64,000 nt of DNA from Stutzerimonas stutzeri TS44 (GTDB lineage Bacteria > Pseudomonadota > Gammaproteobacteria > Pseudomonadales > Pseudomonadaceae). The stretch spans positions 124,001 to 188,000 of the forward strand of contig AJXE01000004.1 of NCBI GenBank assembly GCA_000263395.1, read 5' to 3'. A program made the translations under genes and the position numbers. Positions 36,565 through 46,419 of the stretch are shown in pieces. The notes under the pieces were generated by a model that had not been told where the DNA came from, ran no database searches, and was given only the letters and a program-made list of their open reading frames with translations. Within the stretch, counting starts at the first letter, position 1. Each line of letters begins with the position of its first letter.

Positions 36565-36891
36565 TCAGCGCTCCGGTGCGTCGAGCAGCGGCGGCAACGC
36601 GGCGGGCGCCGGTTGCGGGTCGAAGCCGGCGGGGCGCTTGCCCTTGAGATGCCAGGCGAAGGCGATGATCTCGGCGATCACGCGATACAGCTCCGAGGGG
36701 ATCTCGTCGCCCAGCTCCAGGCGCGCGAGCAGCTTGACCAGTTCGGCGTTTTCGTAAATCGGCACCTCGTGTTCGCGGGCGATCGCCAGAATCATCTCCG
36801 CCAGTTCGTCGTCGCCCTTGGCGCTCAGAGTCGGGGTATGCCGGCCATCGTAACTGAGGGCGATGGCCTGGCGCGGCTGCTGGTCGTTCAT
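36565..36891 (-). CDS. stand-alone FlhB C-terminal domain protein
   Basis: A 108-residue soluble protein. RQAIALSYDGRHTPTLSAKGDDELAEMILAIAREHEVPIYENAELVKLLARLELGDEIPSELYRVIAEIIAFAW aligns with the part of FlhB that follows the NPTH cleavage site (compare FAVALKYDG and EIPAGLYLAVAQVLAYVYQL in flhB here). It has no membrane helices and no NPTH. It overlaps the upstream FliK-domain gene by four bases, so the two are made together. It may substitute for, or compete with, the cleaved FlhB domain in the export switch. That role is inferred. Confidence 0.85.
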   Translation of the reverse strand: MNDQQPRQAIALSYDGRHTPTLSAKGDDELAEMILAIAREHEVPIYENAELVKLLARLELGDEIPSELYRVIAEIIAFAWHLKGKRPAGFDPQPAPAALPPLLDAPER

Positions 36892-38432
36892 GCGGTTTCA
36901 TCCACGAAGCGCTGATCCAGGGTGGTACGCGGTCCCTGCGGCGGTACGCCTTGCCGGCAGGCCAGTTCGCCGACGCTGAGGCCGGCGGCCTGCAGGCGTT
37001 CGCGCAGATGTTCGAGTTCGCCGGCGATCAGCTCGGCGGTTTCGCCGCGCTCGGCCCACAGCTGGCTGGACAGGCTGCCACGCAACAACTGCGCCTGGAC
37101 CTGCAACGGTCCCAGGGCGGGCATATCGAAGGCCAGTTCGATCTTCCAGAGCGTGTCCGGTTGTTCCTTGTCGCCCTGGCGCTGGCTCTGCTCGCGCTGC
37201 ACCTTGATCTGCAGCGGCACGATATCGCGCTGGTCGCGCATCGGTATCTCCAGCTGCCAGGTGGTCAGCTGGGTGCCGTCCGGCAGCGTCTGCGTCTGCG
37301 CCAGGCTCGACAGCTGGTGCGTCTGCAGGCGCGAGACCGCGGCCGCCGCGAGCTTGAGCAGCAGCTCCAGATCGGCCTGTTCATCCTGACCATCCGGCAG
37401 CCTGCCGCCCAGCGGGTTGCCACCCAGGGGAAAACCCAGCGCCAGTTGGCGCGCATTGCTCTGGCCGAACGCGCCCAGGACGCTACGGGCGAACGCCGGC
37501 AGCGCCTGGCCGGTCGCGGCGCCCAGCTGTGCCGCGGCCAGCGGCGTGCTGCCGGGCAGGTTGGGCAACTGCGCCAGCAGTCGCAGCAGTGCCGCCTTGA
37601 GATCGCCGGCGACCCCGGCGGTCTGGCCGCTCAGCAGGTGCGCTTCGAGAAATGTGCCGCTGGCGGCGAATGCCCGGGCCAGACCTTCTGGGTCGCTCAG
37701 TTGCTGGATGCCGGGCAGCAGACCGAGCAGTTTGCCGGCGGCATCGCGCAGGCTGTCGGGCAGCGAATCGCCGAGTGCTGCCAGCGCCTGGAAAACACCA
37801 CTCAGCGGTGCCTGCCGACCATGCTGGGCAGCCAGCTGCTGGCCGAGCAGCAGCCGGTCGAACAGGCCGCTCAACGGCATGAAACTCAAGGCTTGGCTGC
37901 CTTGGACCTGAGCCGTCAGCAGGCTGCCGAGTGCCAGCGGCGTGCTGCTCTCGAGCTGCAGTTTCTGCCCGGCCAGCGGGGAATTGAGCAGGCTGAGCAC
38001 GACCTGGAAGGAGGGCCGGCCATCGGCGCCAACCTGCTGGCCGGTGGCGATCACCTTGCCCTGCAGGATGCTGCCGGCCGGCAGCAGTGTCAGGTCGATG
38101 CTCTGCAGCGGCTGGTTGCGCCCCGGTTGCGGTTGCGCCAGCAGCCGGCTATCCGACAGCGCGGCCACCGCGTAGCTTGCGCCGGGCAGCACCGGGCGCG
38201 CGCTCTGGGCTTCGACGGTGGCCTGGCGGCCGTTCTCCAGGGTCAGGCGCAACACCAGCTGGAAGCTCTGCGCGGTTTCCTTGACGGAGATAACCTCGGC
38301 CTGCGCGCTTTCGCCAGCCCCGAGCAGGCCCTGCAGCGGCTGCAGCAGCCTGAGCGCCACGTCGAGCGCGGCGCTGCTGGCGCGCGCGGTGTTGGGCGGC
38401 GGGATGGGGGAGGCGCTCTTGATCTCGGTCAT
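36888..38432 (-). CDS. FliK C-terminal-domain protein
   Basis: A 514-residue Leu/Gln/Ala-rich protein starting MTEIKSASPIPPPNTARASS with a GAGG ribosome binding site. The last about 110 residues fit a Flg_hook (FliK C-terminal) domain: LWKIELAFDMPALGPLQVQAQLLRGSLSSQLWAERGETAELIAGELEHLRERLQAAGLSVGELAC. No membrane segments are seen. It is a second FliK-like gene besides 14842-16068, in an overlapping pair with an FlhB-like fragment and divergent from ccmA. A hook-length or switch-modifying role is plausible but not shown. Confidence 0.83.
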   Translation of the reverse strand: MTEIKSASPIPPPNTARASSAALDVALRLLQPLQGLLGAGESAQAEVISVKETAQSFQLVLRLTLENGRQATVEAQSARPVLPGASYAVAALSDSRLLAQPQPGRNQPLQSIDLTLLPAGSILQGKVIATGQQVGADGRPSFQVVLSLLNSPLAGQKLQLESSTPLALGSLLTAQVQGSQALSFMPLSGLFDRLLLGQQLAAQHGRQAPLSGVFQALAALGDSLPDSLRDAAGKLLGLLPGIQQLSDPEGLARAFAASGTFLEAHLLSGQTAGVAGDLKAALLRLLAQLPNLPGSTPLAAAQLGAATGQALPAFARSVLGAFGQSNARQLALGFPLGGNPLGGRLPDGQDEQADLELLLKLAAAAVSRLQTHQLSSLAQTQTLPDGTQLTTWQLEIPMRDQRDIVPLQIKVQREQSQRQGDKEQPDTLWKIELAFDMPALGPLQVQAQLLRGSLSSQLWAERGETAELIAGELEHLRERLQAAGLSVGELACRQGVPPQGPRTTLDQRFVDETA

Positions 38433-38472
38433 TTTTCCTCAAACGCTCTTACAACCTTTCGCGTCTGCAGCC

Positions 38473-38500
38473 TTTGGCGCGAGGGGTTGCCATGTATAAT
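38473..38500 (+). promoter_or_regulatory. candidate sigma70 promoter of ccm operon
   Basis: TATAAT at 38495-38500 is an exact -10 hexamer, with TTTGGC 16 bases upstream as a weak -35. It lies about 70 bases before ccmA in the divergent gap to the FliK-like gene. Confidence 0.5.
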
Positions 38501-38569
38501 TCCGGCCGCCCCGAGGTGGTCGCCTGAATTATAGCGGCCACGCTCTTTCCATCTTGAGGTGTCGCTGGC

Positions 38570-39205
38570 GTGTCAAATCCCTTTCTCGAAGCTGTGGCGC
38601 TCGCCTGCGAGCGGGATTGGCGCCTGCTGTTCGAGCAGCTTGAATTGCGCCTGGAGCAAGGCCAGATGCTGCAGATATCCGGCCCCAACGGCAGCGGCAA
38701 GACCAGCCTGCTGCGTCTGCTCTGCGGACTGATGCAGCCGACCGCCGGGCAGATCCTGCTGCAGGGCCGGCCGCTCGAGTCCCAGCGTAGCGAGCTGGCG
38801 CGCAATCTGCTGTGGATCGGCCATGCCGCCGGCATCAAGGGGCTGCTCACGCCGGAGGAGAATCTCGCCTGGCTCTGTGCCCTGCACCAGCCGGCTGACC
38901 ACGAGGCGATCTGGCAGGCGCTGGCGCAGGTCGGCCTGCGCGGTTTCGAGGATGTGCCCTGCCACACGCTCTCCGCCGGCCAGCAGCGCCGCGTCGCTCT
39001 GGCGCGGCTGTATCTGGCGCCGCCGCCGCTGTGGATTCTCGACGAGCCGTTCACCGCGCTCGACAAGCATGGCGTGGCCCAGCTCGAAGGCCATCTGGCG
39101 CGCCACTGCGAGCAGGGCGGCCTGGTGGTACTCACCACGCATCACACGCTGACGGAAAAACCTGCCGGCTACCGTGAACTGGATCTGGGGCAACGGGCCG
39201 CATGA
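38570..39205 (+). CDS. ccmA: heme exporter ATP-binding protein CcmA
   Basis: CcmA, 211 residues, is the ABC ATPase of the CcmABCD complex that releases holo-CcmE during cytochrome c maturation. Walker A GPNGSGKT is near residues 38-45, the signature [14 protein letters not shown] follows, and Walker B is [12 protein letters not shown]. It starts with GTG. The stop overlaps ccmB by four bases. It is the first gene of a complete ccmABCDEFGHI operon. Confidence 0.96.
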   Translation: MSNPFLEAVALACERDWRLLFEQLELRLEQGQMLQISGPNGSGKTSLLRLLCGLMQPTAGQILLQGRPLESQRSELARNLLWIGHAAGIKGLLTPEENLAWLCALHQPADHEAIWQALAQVGLRGFEDVPCHTLSAGQQRRVALARLYLAPPPLWILDEPFTALDKHGVAQLEGHLARHCEQGGLVVLTTHHTLTEKPAGYRELDLGQRAA

Positions 39206-39873
39206 GCAGCGTCTTCACTCTTCTGCTGGCCCGCGAGGCGCGCTTGCTGTTTCGCCGCCCGGCCGAGCTGGCCAACCCGCTGGTGTTCTTCGCCATCGTC
39301 ATTGCGCTGTTCCCGCTGGCGGTCGGGCCGGAGTCGCAATTGTTGCAGACGATTTCACCCGGGCTGGTATGGGTCGCGGCGCTGCTGGCCGTGCTGCTCT
39401 CGCTGGACGGGCTGTTTCGCAGCGATTTCGAGGACGGTTCGCTCGAGCAGTGGGTCGTTTCGCTGCACCCGCTGGCGCTTCTGGTGCTCGCCAAGGTGCT
39501 GGCACACTGGATGTTCTCGGGGCTGGCGCTGGTCTTGCTGGCTCCCTTGCTCGGGCTGATGCTCGGCCTGCCGATGAGCGCGATGCCGGTGCTGCTGCTG
39601 TCGCTGCTGCTGGGCACACCGATCCTCAGCCTGCTCGGCGCAGTCGGCGCGGCGCTGACCGTCGGCCTCAAGCGTGGCGGCCTGTTGCTCGCGCTGCTGA
39701 TTCTGCCCTTGTACATCCCGGTGCTGATTCTCGGCAGTGGGGCGTTGCAGGCGGCCTTGCAGGGGCTGCCCGCCGCCGGCCATCTGTTATGGCTGGCCAG
39801 CCTGACCGCCCTGGCAGTTACTCTGACCCCCTTTGCGATTGCCGCCGGGCTGAAGATCAGCGTCGGCGAGTAG
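39202..39873 (+). CDS. ccmB: heme exporter permease CcmB
   Basis: CcmB, 223 residues, is the six-helix membrane partner of CcmA. The family start [26 protein letters not shown] is present, with [25 protein letters not shown] between helices 2 and 3. The C-terminal hydrophobic segments are normal. The ATG overlaps the ccmA stop (ATGA), indicating coupled translation. An 85-97 base gap then separates it from ccmC. Confidence 0.95.
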   Translation: MSSVFTLLLAREARLLFRRPAELANPLVFFAIVIALFPLAVGPESQLLQTISPGLVWVAALLAVLLSLDGLFRSDFEDGSLEQWVVSLHPLALLVLAKVLAHWMFSGLALVLLAPLLGLMLGLPMSAMPVLLLSLLLGTPILSLLGAVGAALTVGLKRGGLLLALLILPLYIPVLILGSGALQAALQGLPAAGHLLWLASLTALAVTLTPFAIAAGLKISVGE

Positions 39874-39970
39874 CGGTACATAACGCTGGCCGGAGTCGCT
39901 AAGCTCATCCGGCTGCTGAAACGGATTGTCGAGGCCGGGTTGCCGGCCTCTTACCACGATGAGTCATTCG

Positions 39971-40726
39971 ATGAACTGGACATGGTTTCACAAGCTGGGT
40001 TCGCCCAAGTGGTTCTACGAGATCAGCGGCCGCTGGCTGCCGTGGCTGGGCTGGAGCGCGGCTATCCTCATCGTCGTGGGCACGATCTGGGCGCTGGCGT
40101 TCGCGCCCGAGGATTACCAGCAGGGCAACAGTTTCCGCATCATCTATATCCACGTTCCGGCGGCGTTCCTCGCCCAGTCGGTCTACGTGATGCTGGCCGT
40201 GGCGGGCATCGTCGGCCTGGTCTGGAAGATGAAGCTCGCCGACGTGGCGTTGCAGCAGGCCGCGCCCATCGGCGCCTGGATGACCTTCATCGCCCTGCTG
40301 ACCGGCGCGGTCTGGGGCAAGCCCACCTGGGGCGCCTGGTGGGTGTGGGATGCGCGCCTGACCTCGATGCTGATCCTGCTGTTCCTCTACTTCGGCGTGA
40401 TCGCGCTCGGCCAGGCGATCAGCAATCGTGACAGCGCTGCCAAGGCCTGCGCGGTGCTGGCGATTGTCGGGGTGGTGAACATTCCGATCATCAAGTACTC
40501 GGTCGAGTGGTGGAATACCCTGCACCAGCCGGCCACCTTCACGGTCACCGAGAAGCCGGCGATGCCCGTCGAGATGTGGCTGCCTCTGCTGGTCATGGTG
40601 CTGGGCTTCTACTGCTTCTTCGCTGCCGTGCTGCTGATGCGCATGCGCCTGGAAGTGCTGCGCCGCGAGTCGCGCAGCAGCTGGGCGAAGGCCGAGGTCA
40701 CTGCTCTGGTGGGGAAAGTGTCGTGA
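39971..40726 (+). CDS. ccmC: heme handling protein CcmC
   Basis: CcmC, 251 residues, loads heme onto CcmE in the periplasm. Six membrane helices surround the tryptophan-rich WWD segment ([18 protein letters not shown]); the likely heme-ligand histidines are in IYIHVPAAF and [10 protein letters not shown]. The N-terminus [16 protein letters not shown] matches the family, so the ATG at 39971 is chosen over the one four codons upstream (39959). Neither has a strong ribosome binding site. Confidence 0.95.
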   Translation: MNWTWFHKLGSPKWFYEISGRWLPWLGWSAAILIVVGTIWALAFAPEDYQQGNSFRIIYIHVPAAFLAQSVYVMLAVAGIVGLVWKMKLADVALQQAAPIGAWMTFIALLTGAVWGKPTWGAWWVWDARLTSMLILLFLYFGVIALGQAISNRDSAAKACAVLAIVGVVNIPIIKYSVEWWNTLHQPATFTVTEKPAMPVEMWLPLLVMVLGFYCFFAAVLLMRMRLEVLRRESRSSWAKAEVTALVGKVS

Positions 40727-40899
40727 ATTTTTCGTCTTTCGCCGATTTCATCGCCATGGGCAACCACGGCCTGTACGTCTGGACCTCCTATGGCATCAGC
40801 CTGGCGGTACTGATCCTGAACGTGGCGCTGCCGATACTGGCGCGTCGCCGTTACCTGCAAGACGAGGCGCGCCGTTTGCGCCGGGAGGAAGTGAAGTGA
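40723..40899 (+). CDS. ccmD: heme exporter small subunit CcmD
   Basis: CcmD, 58 residues, is a small single-helix protein that ties CcmC and CcmE to CcmAB. The GTG start at 40723 overlaps the ccmC stop. [18 protein letters not shown] is the conserved first part, followed by one membrane helix and a basic tail ([18 protein letters not shown]). The stop overlaps ccmE by four bases. Confidence 0.93.
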   Translation: MNFSSFADFIAMGNHGLYVWTSYGISLAVLILNVALPILARRRYLQDEARRLRREEVK

Positions 40900-41363
40900 A
40901 TCCGGTGCGCAAGAAACGCCTGTTCATCGTGCTGGCGATCCTCGCTGGCGTCGGTATCGCCGTCGCCCTGGCACTGTCGGCGCTGCAGCAGAACATCAAC
41001 CTGTTCTACACGCCGACGCAGATCGCCAACGGCGAGGCGCCCGAGGGCACGCGGATTCGCGCCGGCGGCCTGGTGGAAACCGGTTCGGTGCGGCGCTCCA
41101 GCGATTCGCTGAGCGTGTCCTTCCACGTGACCGACGGTGCGGAGACGGTGACGATCAACTACCAGGGCATCCTGCCGGATCTGTTCCGCGAAGGGCAGGG
41201 CATCGTCGCGCTGGGGCGGGTGAACGCCGATGGCGTGCTGGTCGCCGACGAAGTGCTGGCCAAGCACGACGAAAACTACATGCCGCCGGAAGTTTCGCAG
41301 GCGCTCGAGAAGAGCGGCATGATGAAACACTACGAGGGCGGCAAGCAGGAGTACGCCAAATGA
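40896..41363 (+). CDS. ccmE: heme chaperone CcmE
   Basis: CcmE, 155 residues, carries heme covalently in the periplasm to the CcmFH lyase. A membrane anchor (residues 9-31) precedes a beta-barrel domain. The heme-attaching histidine and nearby tyrosine are in [12 protein letters not shown]. The flexible C-terminal tail is normal. Its start and end both overlap neighbours by four bases. Confidence 0.96.
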   Translation: MNPVRKKRLFIVLAILAGVGIAVALALSALQQNINLFYTPTQIANGEAPEGTRIRAGGLVETGSVRRSSDSLSVSFHVTDGAETVTINYQGILPDLFREGQGIVALGRVNADGVLVADEVLAKHDENYMPPEVSQALEKSGMMKHYEGGKQEYAK

Positions 41364-43333
41364 TTCCCGAGCTCGGCCATCTGGCGATGATCCTCGCGCT
41401 GTGCCTGGCCTGCGTGCAGGGCACGCTGCCGCTGATCGGCGCCTGGCGTGGCGACCGGCAGTGGATGAGTCTGGCGCAGCCGGCGGCCTGGGGGCAGTTC
41501 GCGTTCCTCGCCTTCGCCTTCGCCTGCCTGACCTATGCGTTCATGGTCGACGACTTCTCCGTTTCCTACGTGGCGCAGAACTCCAACAGTGCGCTGCCCT
41601 GGTACTACAAGTTCAGCGCCGTCTGGGGGGCACACGAAGGCTCGCTGCTGCTCTGGGCGTTCATCCTGTCGGCCTGGACCTTCGCCGTCTCGGTGTTCTC
41701 GCGGCAGCTGCCGGAAGAAATGCTGGCGCGCGTGCTGGGGGTGATGGGGCTGATCAGCATCGGCTTTCTGCTGTTCCTCATCGTTACTTCCAACCCGTTC
41801 GGCCGCCTGCTGCCGCAATCGCCGATGGATGGCCGCGATCTCAATCCGCTGTTGCAGGACTTCGGCCTGGTGGTGCATCCGCCGATGCTCTACATGGGCT
41901 ACGTCGGCTTTTCCGTGGCCTTCGCCTTCGCCATCGCGGCGCTGCTCGGCGGGCGTCTGGACGCCGCCTGGGCGCGCTGGTCGCGACCCTGGACGCTGGT
42001 GGCCTGGGCGTTCCTCGGCATCGGCATCGCGCTGGGCTCCTGGTGGGCCTATTACGAACTGGGCTGGGGTGGCTGGTGGTTCTGGGACCCGGTGGAAAAC
42101 GCCTCGTTCATGCCCTGGCTGGTCGGCACGGCGCTGATTCATTCGCTGGCCGTCACCGAGAAGCGCGGTGTGTTCAAGAGCTGGACGGTACTGCTGGCGA
42201 TTGCCGCGTTCTCGCTCAGCCTGCTGGGTACCTTCCTGGTGCGTTCCGGCGTGCTGACCTCGGTGCACGCGTTCGCGACCGACCCCGCGCGCGGCGTGTT
42301 CATCCTGGTCTTCCTGCTGCTGGTGGTGGGCGGCTCGCTGACGTTGTTCGCCCTACGCGCGCCGGTGGTCAAGAGCCAGGTCGGTTTCGGCCTGTGGTCG
42401 CGCGAGACGCTGCTGCTGATCAACAACCTGCTGCTGGTGGTCGCCACGGCGATGATCCTGCTCGGCACGCTGTATCCACTGCTGCTCGATGCGCTGTCGG
42501 GAGCCAAGCTGTCGGTCGGCCCGCCTTACTTCAACGCGATGTTCGTACCGCTGATGGCGGCGCTGCTGCTGGCCCTGGTGGTGGGTATCCTGGTGCGCTG
42601 GAAGGACACGCCATTGCGCTGGCTGCTGGGCATGCTGACGCCGGTGCTGATCGCCAGCGCGGTGCTCGGCGGCCTGGGTGCGTTCCTCTTCGGTGACTTC
42701 CACTGGGCGGTGCTGGCAGTCAGCTTCCTGGCGGCTTGGGTGGTGCTGGCGAGCGTGCGCGACCTGCTCGACAAGACCCGTCACAGGGGCCTGTTCAAGG
42801 GCATGCGCAGCCTGACGCCGAGCTATTGGGGCATGCATCTGGCGCATATCGGTCTGGTGATGTGCGCGCTGGGCGTCGTGCTCACCAGCCAGCAGAGCGC
42901 CGAGCGCGACCTGCGCCTGGCGCCGGGCGAGTCGCTGGAGCTGGGTGGCTATCAGTTCGTCTTCGAGGGCGCGCAGCATCACGAGGGACCGAACTACACC
43001 TCCGATCGCGCCACCATTCGCGTACTCGACGGTGATCGCCAGATCGCCGTACTGCATCCCGAGAAGCGTCTCTACACCGTGCAGCAGATGCCGATGACCG
43101 AAGCCGGGATCGACGCAGGCTTTACCCGCGATCTCTACGTGGCGCTGGGCGAGCCGCTGGGCGATGGCGCCTGGGCGGTCCGTGTGCATATCAAGCCCTT
43201 CGTGCGCTGGATCTGGCTCGGCGGGTTGATGATGGCCTTCGGTGGCGTACTGGCGGCGAGCGACCGGCGTTATCGGGTCAAGGTGAAAACCCGGGTGCGT
43301 GAAGCACTGGGGCTGGCTGGACAAGGAGCCTGA
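41360..43333 (+). CDS. ccmF: cytochrome c heme lyase subunit CcmF
   Basis: CcmF, 657 residues, is the large membrane subunit of the heme lyase that joins heme to apocytochrome c. It has about 15 membrane helices. The WWD domain is [20 protein letters not shown], and histidine-bearing segments such as [12 protein letters not shown] and [18 protein letters not shown] are in place. A periplasmic soluble region lies near residues 510-620. Normal length. Confidence 0.97.
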   Translation: MIPELGHLAMILALCLACVQGTLPLIGAWRGDRQWMSLAQPAAWGQFAFLAFAFACLTYAFMVDDFSVSYVAQNSNSALPWYYKFSAVWGAHEGSLLLWAFILSAWTFAVSVFSRQLPEEMLARVLGVMGLISIGFLLFLIVTSNPFGRLLPQSPMDGRDLNPLLQDFGLVVHPPMLYMGYVGFSVAFAFAIAALLGGRLDAAWARWSRPWTLVAWAFLGIGIALGSWWAYYELGWGGWWFWDPVENASFMPWLVGTALIHSLAVTEKRGVFKSWTVLLAIAAFSLSLLGTFLVRSGVLTSVHAFATDPARGVFILVFLLLVVGGSLTLFALRAPVVKSQVGFGLWSRETLLLINNLLLVVATAMILLGTLYPLLLDALSGAKLSVGPPYFNAMFVPLMAALLLALVVGILVRWKDTPLRWLLGMLTPVLIASAVLGGLGAFLFGDFHWAVLAVSFLAAWVVLASVRDLLDKTRHRGLFKGMRSLTPSYWGMHLAHIGLVMCALGVVLTSQQSAERDLRLAPGESLELGGYQFVFEGAQHHEGPNYTSDRATIRVLDGDRQIAVLHPEKRLYTVQQMPMTEAGIDAGFTRDLYVALGEPLGDGAWAVRVHIKPFVRWIWLGGLMMAFGGVLAASDRRYRVKVKTRVREALGLAGQGA

Positions 43334-43334
43334 T

Positions 43335-43862
43335 ATGAAACGAGTGCTGATGTTGCTGCCGCTGGCGATCTTTCTGGTGGTGGCGGTGTTTCTGTATCGC
43401 GGCCTGTTCCTCGACCCGACCGAGTTGCCCTCGGCACTGATCGGCAAGCCATTCCCGGCATTCGAGCTGCCGGCGGTGGAGGGTGATCGCCAGGTGCGCC
43501 GCGAGGACCTGTTGGGCAAACCGGCGCTGGTGAACGTCTGGGCGACCTGGTGCCCGACCTGCAAGGCCGAGCACACCATGCTCAACCGCCTGGCCGAGCA
43601 GGGCGTGGTGATTCACGGCATCAACTACAAGGATGAAAACGCCAAGGCACAGCAGTGGCTCAAGGATTTCCTCGACCCGTACCAGCTCAACGTCAGTGAT
43701 CCGGATGGCAAGCTGGGATTGGACCTGGGCGTCTACGGCGCACCGGAAACCTTCCTGATCGACAAGAACGGCATCATCCGCCACAAGTACGTTGGGGCGA
43801 TCGACGAGCGGGTCTGGCGCGAGCAACTGGCAGCGCTCTATCAGGAGCTGGTGGACGAATGA
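43335..43862 (+). CDS. ccmG: thiol:disulfide interchange protein CcmG (DsbE)
   Basis: CcmG, 175 residues, is a membrane-tethered periplasmic thioredoxin that reduces the CXXCH site of apocytochrome c. The anchor is residues 4-22. The active site is WCPTC in LVNVWATWCPTCKAEH, and GAPETFLIDKNG holds the cis-proline loop. The frame opens 12 codons earlier inside ccmF, but the ATG at 43335 follows AAGGAGCC and begins the family sequence. Confidence 0.95.
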   Translation: MKRVLMLLPLAIFLVVAVFLYRGLFLDPTELPSALIGKPFPAFELPAVEGDRQVRREDLLGKPALVNVWATWCPTCKAEHTMLNRLAEQGVVIHGINYKDENAKAQQWLKDFLDPYQLNVSDPDGKLGLDLGVYGAPETFLIDKNGIIRHKYVGAIDERVWREQLAALYQELVDE

Positions 43863-44332
43863 AACCGATGATCCGTGCACTGCTGCTCGGCCTGTTCGTC
43901 AGCGTTACGGCACAGGCTGCCATCGACACCTATGACTTCAAGAACGAAGCCGAGCGCGAGCGTTACCGCACCCTCACCGAGGAGCTGCGCTGCCCGAAGT
44001 GCCAGAACCAGAACATCGCCGACTCCAACGCGCCGATCGCGATGGACCTGCGCGAAGAGATTTTCCGCATGCTGGAGGAAGGCAAGAGCAACGACGAGAT
44101 CGTTGCCTACCTGGTCGATCGCTATGGCGATTTCGTGCGCTACAACCCGCCGGTGAATACCACCACGCTGCTGCTCTGGTACGGCCCGGCGGGCCTGCTG
44201 ATCCTCGGTTTCGGCGTGCTGACGGTGATCCTGATTCGTCGCCGCCGGGTGGATGCCGCCCCCGAGGCAAGAACCCTTTCCGATGCCGAGCGCCAACGTC
44301 TCGCCACGCTGCTGGATAAAAAAGACTCATGA
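43859..44332 (+). CDS. ccmH: cytochrome c maturation protein CcmH
   Basis: CcmH, 157 residues, carries the thiol pair that presents apocytochrome c to the lyase. A signal peptide ([17 protein letters not shown]) precedes the conserved [19 protein letters not shown], which holds the redox CPKC motif. A single membrane helix lies near residues 103-123 ([22 protein letters not shown]). It overlaps ccmG and ccmI by four bases at each end. Confidence 0.95.
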   Translation: MKPMIRALLLGLFVSVTAQAAIDTYDFKNEAERERYRTLTEELRCPKCQNQNIADSNAPIAMDLREEIFRMLEEGKSNDEIVAYLVDRYGDFVRYNPPVNTTTLLLWYGPAGLLILGFGVLTVILIRRRRVDAAPEARTLSDAERQRLATLLDKKDS

Positions 44333-45546
44333 TCGATTTCTGGATCGCTGCCGGCCTGCTGTTGCTGGTGGCTCTGGCTTTTCTGCTGCTACCCATCCTG
44401 CGCGGGCGCAAGGCCCAGGCCGAGGAAGACCGTACCGCACTGAATGTCGCCCTGTATCAGGAGCGTCTGGCCGAACTCACCGCCCAGCGCGCCGCCGGTA
44501 CCCTGACCGAAGAGCAGCTGGAAGCCGGGCGGGCCGATGCCGCACGCGAGCTGCTGGACGACACCGAGGGCAGCGACGCCACGCGCAGCGCGCGGCTGGG
44601 ACGTGCGGTGCCGCTGCTGGCGGCGCTGCTGGTGCCTCTGCTTGGCTACGGTCTGTATTTGCACTGGGGCGCCAGCGACAAGGTCGAACTGGCCCGCGAA
44701 TTCGGCGAACAGCCGCGCTCCCTCGAGGAGATGACTGTGCGCCTGGAGCGAGCCGTCGAAGCGCAGCCCGATTCCGCCGAAGGCTGGTATTTGCTCGGAC
44801 GCACCTACATGAACCAGGAGCGCCCGAGCGATGCCGCCAAGGCGTTTGCGCGGGTGGTCGAGCTGGCCGGACGGCAGCCGGAGCTGCTCGGACAATGGGC
44901 GCAGGCGCAGTATTTCGCCGGTAACCGACAGTGGACCAAGGAATTGCAGGCGCTGACCGACGAAGCCCTGCGCGCTGATCCGCAGGAGGTGACCAGCCTG
45001 GGCCTGCTCGGGATCGCCGCCTACGAAGAGGGGCGCTTCCAGGATGCGATCGGCTTCTGGGAACGCCTGGTGGCCACGCTGCCGGAAGAGGACCCCTCGC
45101 GTGAGGCGATCAAGGGCGGCATCGCCCGCGCGCGCGAACAGCTGGGCGAGACTGCACCTGAACCTGCAGCTGCGCCTGCGACCGCCAGCGAAGCGGCGGC
45201 GGTTCGGCTCCAGATCGAGGTAGCCCTGGACCCGGCGCTGCAGGACGATGTGCGTCCGGATGACAGCGTATTCGTGTTCGCCCGTGCCGTATCGGGCCCG
45301 GCGATCCCGCTGGCGGCCAAGCGCCTGCGCGTCGCCGATCTTCCGGCTAGCATCAGCTTGGGCGACGCAGATGCGATGATGCCGCAGTTGAAGATGTCCA
45401 ATTACCCCGAGGTGACGCTGGTGGCGCGCATTTCGCGCGAGGGTAATGCAACCAAAGGCGAGTGGACGGGTCAGAGCGAAGCGTTGAAAACCGCAGGTGG
45501 CGACAAGACGGTTCGCCTGATGATCGACAAGCCCGACGCTCCTTGA
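44329..45546 (+). CDS. ccmI: cytochrome c maturation chaperone CcmI
   Basis: CcmI, 405 residues, holds apocytochrome c for the heme lyase. Two N-terminal membrane helices (about residues 3-23 and 94-112) flank a cytoplasmic loop with heptad-like charge. A TPR region follows ([49 protein letters not shown]). The C-terminal periplasmic domain ends with [13 protein letters not shown]. It is the last gene of the ccm operon. Confidence 0.93.
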   Translation: MIDFWIAAGLLLLVALAFLLLPILRGRKAQAEEDRTALNVALYQERLAELTAQRAAGTLTEEQLEAGRADAARELLDDTEGSDATRSARLGRAVPLLAALLVPLLGYGLYLHWGASDKVELAREFGEQPRSLEEMTVRLERAVEAQPDSAEGWYLLGRTYMNQERPSDAAKAFARVVELAGRQPELLGQWAQAQYFAGNRQWTKELQALTDEALRADPQEVTSLGLLGIAAYEEGRFQDAIGFWERLVATLPEEDPSREAIKGGIARAREQLGETAPEPAAAPATASEAAAVRLQIEVALDPALQDDVRPDDSVFVFARAVSGPAIPLAAKRLRVADLPASISLGDADAMMPQLKMSNYPEVTLVARISREGNATKGEWTGQSEALKTAGGDKTVRLMIDKPDAP

Positions 45547-45574
45547 CGCGCCGGCAGGGAGCGGAGGGATGAAG

Positions 45575-46006
45575 ATGGTGCGCGTTGGCGATATCTCGTT
45601 GGTGCGACACGCGCAGCGGATCGCAGCGCTGGGCGCGACGCTGCTTCTGGCAGCCTGTGCGGGTACGCCCTACGAAGCCGAACGGCCGCTGCCACCTGCC
45701 AAGCCTGTGCCGCAGGCACCGACGCCACGCGGTCCGGTTATCGCTCCGCCCCCCATCCAGACCCCGCCGGCACCGCGGGCGCCATCGGTGCAGCGCAGCC
45801 ATCCGCGCTATGCGCCGCCGCCGCATGCCGCGGCGCACTGGGATAATCGTCTGGGCGTCTATGTGGTGGAAGGCACCGAACTGTTCTACCGCGAACGTCT
45901 GTACTACCGCTGGGATGGCGCGTGGTACTGCTCCGGGCGCCCGGATGGCCCGTGGGATCCGGTGGCGCCGCCCAGCGTTCCGCCCGGGCTGCGCAATCGC
46001 TACTGA
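45575..46006 (+). CDS. proline-rich lipoprotein of unknown function
   Basis: About 143 residues with a lipobox LLLAAC, so the mature protein would be a lipid-anchored envelope protein. A Pro-rich spacer (about residues 40-80) precedes a small C-terminal region rich in Tyr, Trp and Gly (DNRLGVYVVEGTELFYRERLYYRWDGAWYCSGRPDGPW). The GGAGG at 45563-45567 suits the ATG at 45575 better than the ATG at 45569. I do not recognise a family with certainty. It follows ccmI by 28 bases and may share its transcript. Confidence 0.7.
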   Translation: MVRVGDISLVRHAQRIAALGATLLLAACAGTPYEAERPLPPAKPVPQAPTPRGPVIAPPPIQTPPAPRAPSVQRSHPRYAPPPHAAAHWDNRLGVYVVEGTELFYRERLYYRWDGAWYCSGRPDGPWDPVAPPSVPPGLRNRY

Positions 46007-46047
46007 TCGAGGTCGGCTTGCACGGCGAGTCTTTTCGTCGGCACGGC

Positions 46048-46074
46048 TAAAGCCCGCTGGCAGCGGGCCGATAA
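46048..46074 (+). promoter_or_regulatory. consensus FliA (sigma28) promoter of fliT-like gene
   Basis: TAAA, 15 bases, GCCGATAA: an exact match to the sigma28 consensus, 49 bases before the fliT-like ATG. The spacer contains a perfect inverted repeat, CCCGCTG/CAGCGGG (46053-46067). A second hairpin, GCAGCT/AGCTGC (46082-46096), falls in the expected leader. Confidence 0.88.
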
Positions 46075-46122
46075 GCAGGAAGCAGCTACCAGCTGCATGA
46101 TCAGCCTGCCCGGAGTCGATCC

Positions 46123-46419
46123 ATGAATATGTCCGCCAAACGTCTCGAAGAAACCGGCAGCGCGCTGCGCAATGCGCTGGCGCAACAGGACTGGGCGGCC
46201 ATCAGCGTGCTCGATCGTCAGTGCCGGCAGGCGGTCGACGCAGCCATGAGCGAGCCGGAGCGCGACGAAATCCAGATGCGTCAGGGCATGCAGCAGTTGC
46301 TCAGCCTCTATGGCGAACTGGTCGGCGCATGCCAGGCAGAGCGGCAGCGTATTGCGGCTGAGTTGCAACAACTCAACCAGGCTCGACAGGGCGCCAAGGT
46401 CTACCAGCTGTTCGGCTAG
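46123..46419 (+). CDS. fliT: flagellar export chaperone FliT-like protein (FleP-like)
   Basis: A 98-residue, all-helical protein with no cysteine-rich or membrane parts (RLEETGSALRNALAQQDWAAISVLDRQCRQAVDAAM). Its size, composition and place just before fleQ match the FliT/FleP gene of pseudomonads, a chaperone for the filament cap FliD. A CCGGAG ribosome binding site lies 7 bases upstream. The promoter is an exact FliA match, as expected for a late gene. fliS, fliD and fliC, which normally precede it, are absent here. Confidence 0.8.
   Translation: MNMSAKRLEETGSALRNALAQQDWAAISVLDRQCRQAVDAAMSEPERDEIQMRQGMQQLLSLYGELVGACQAERQRIAAELQQLNQARQGAKVYQLFG

Noticed and set aside
36951..38534. 527-codon plus-strand frame opposite the FliK-domain gene
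   Set aside because: The minus-strand product fits a FliK C-terminal domain with a good ribosome binding site; the plus-strand frame is Gln/Arg/Ala-rich without domain features.
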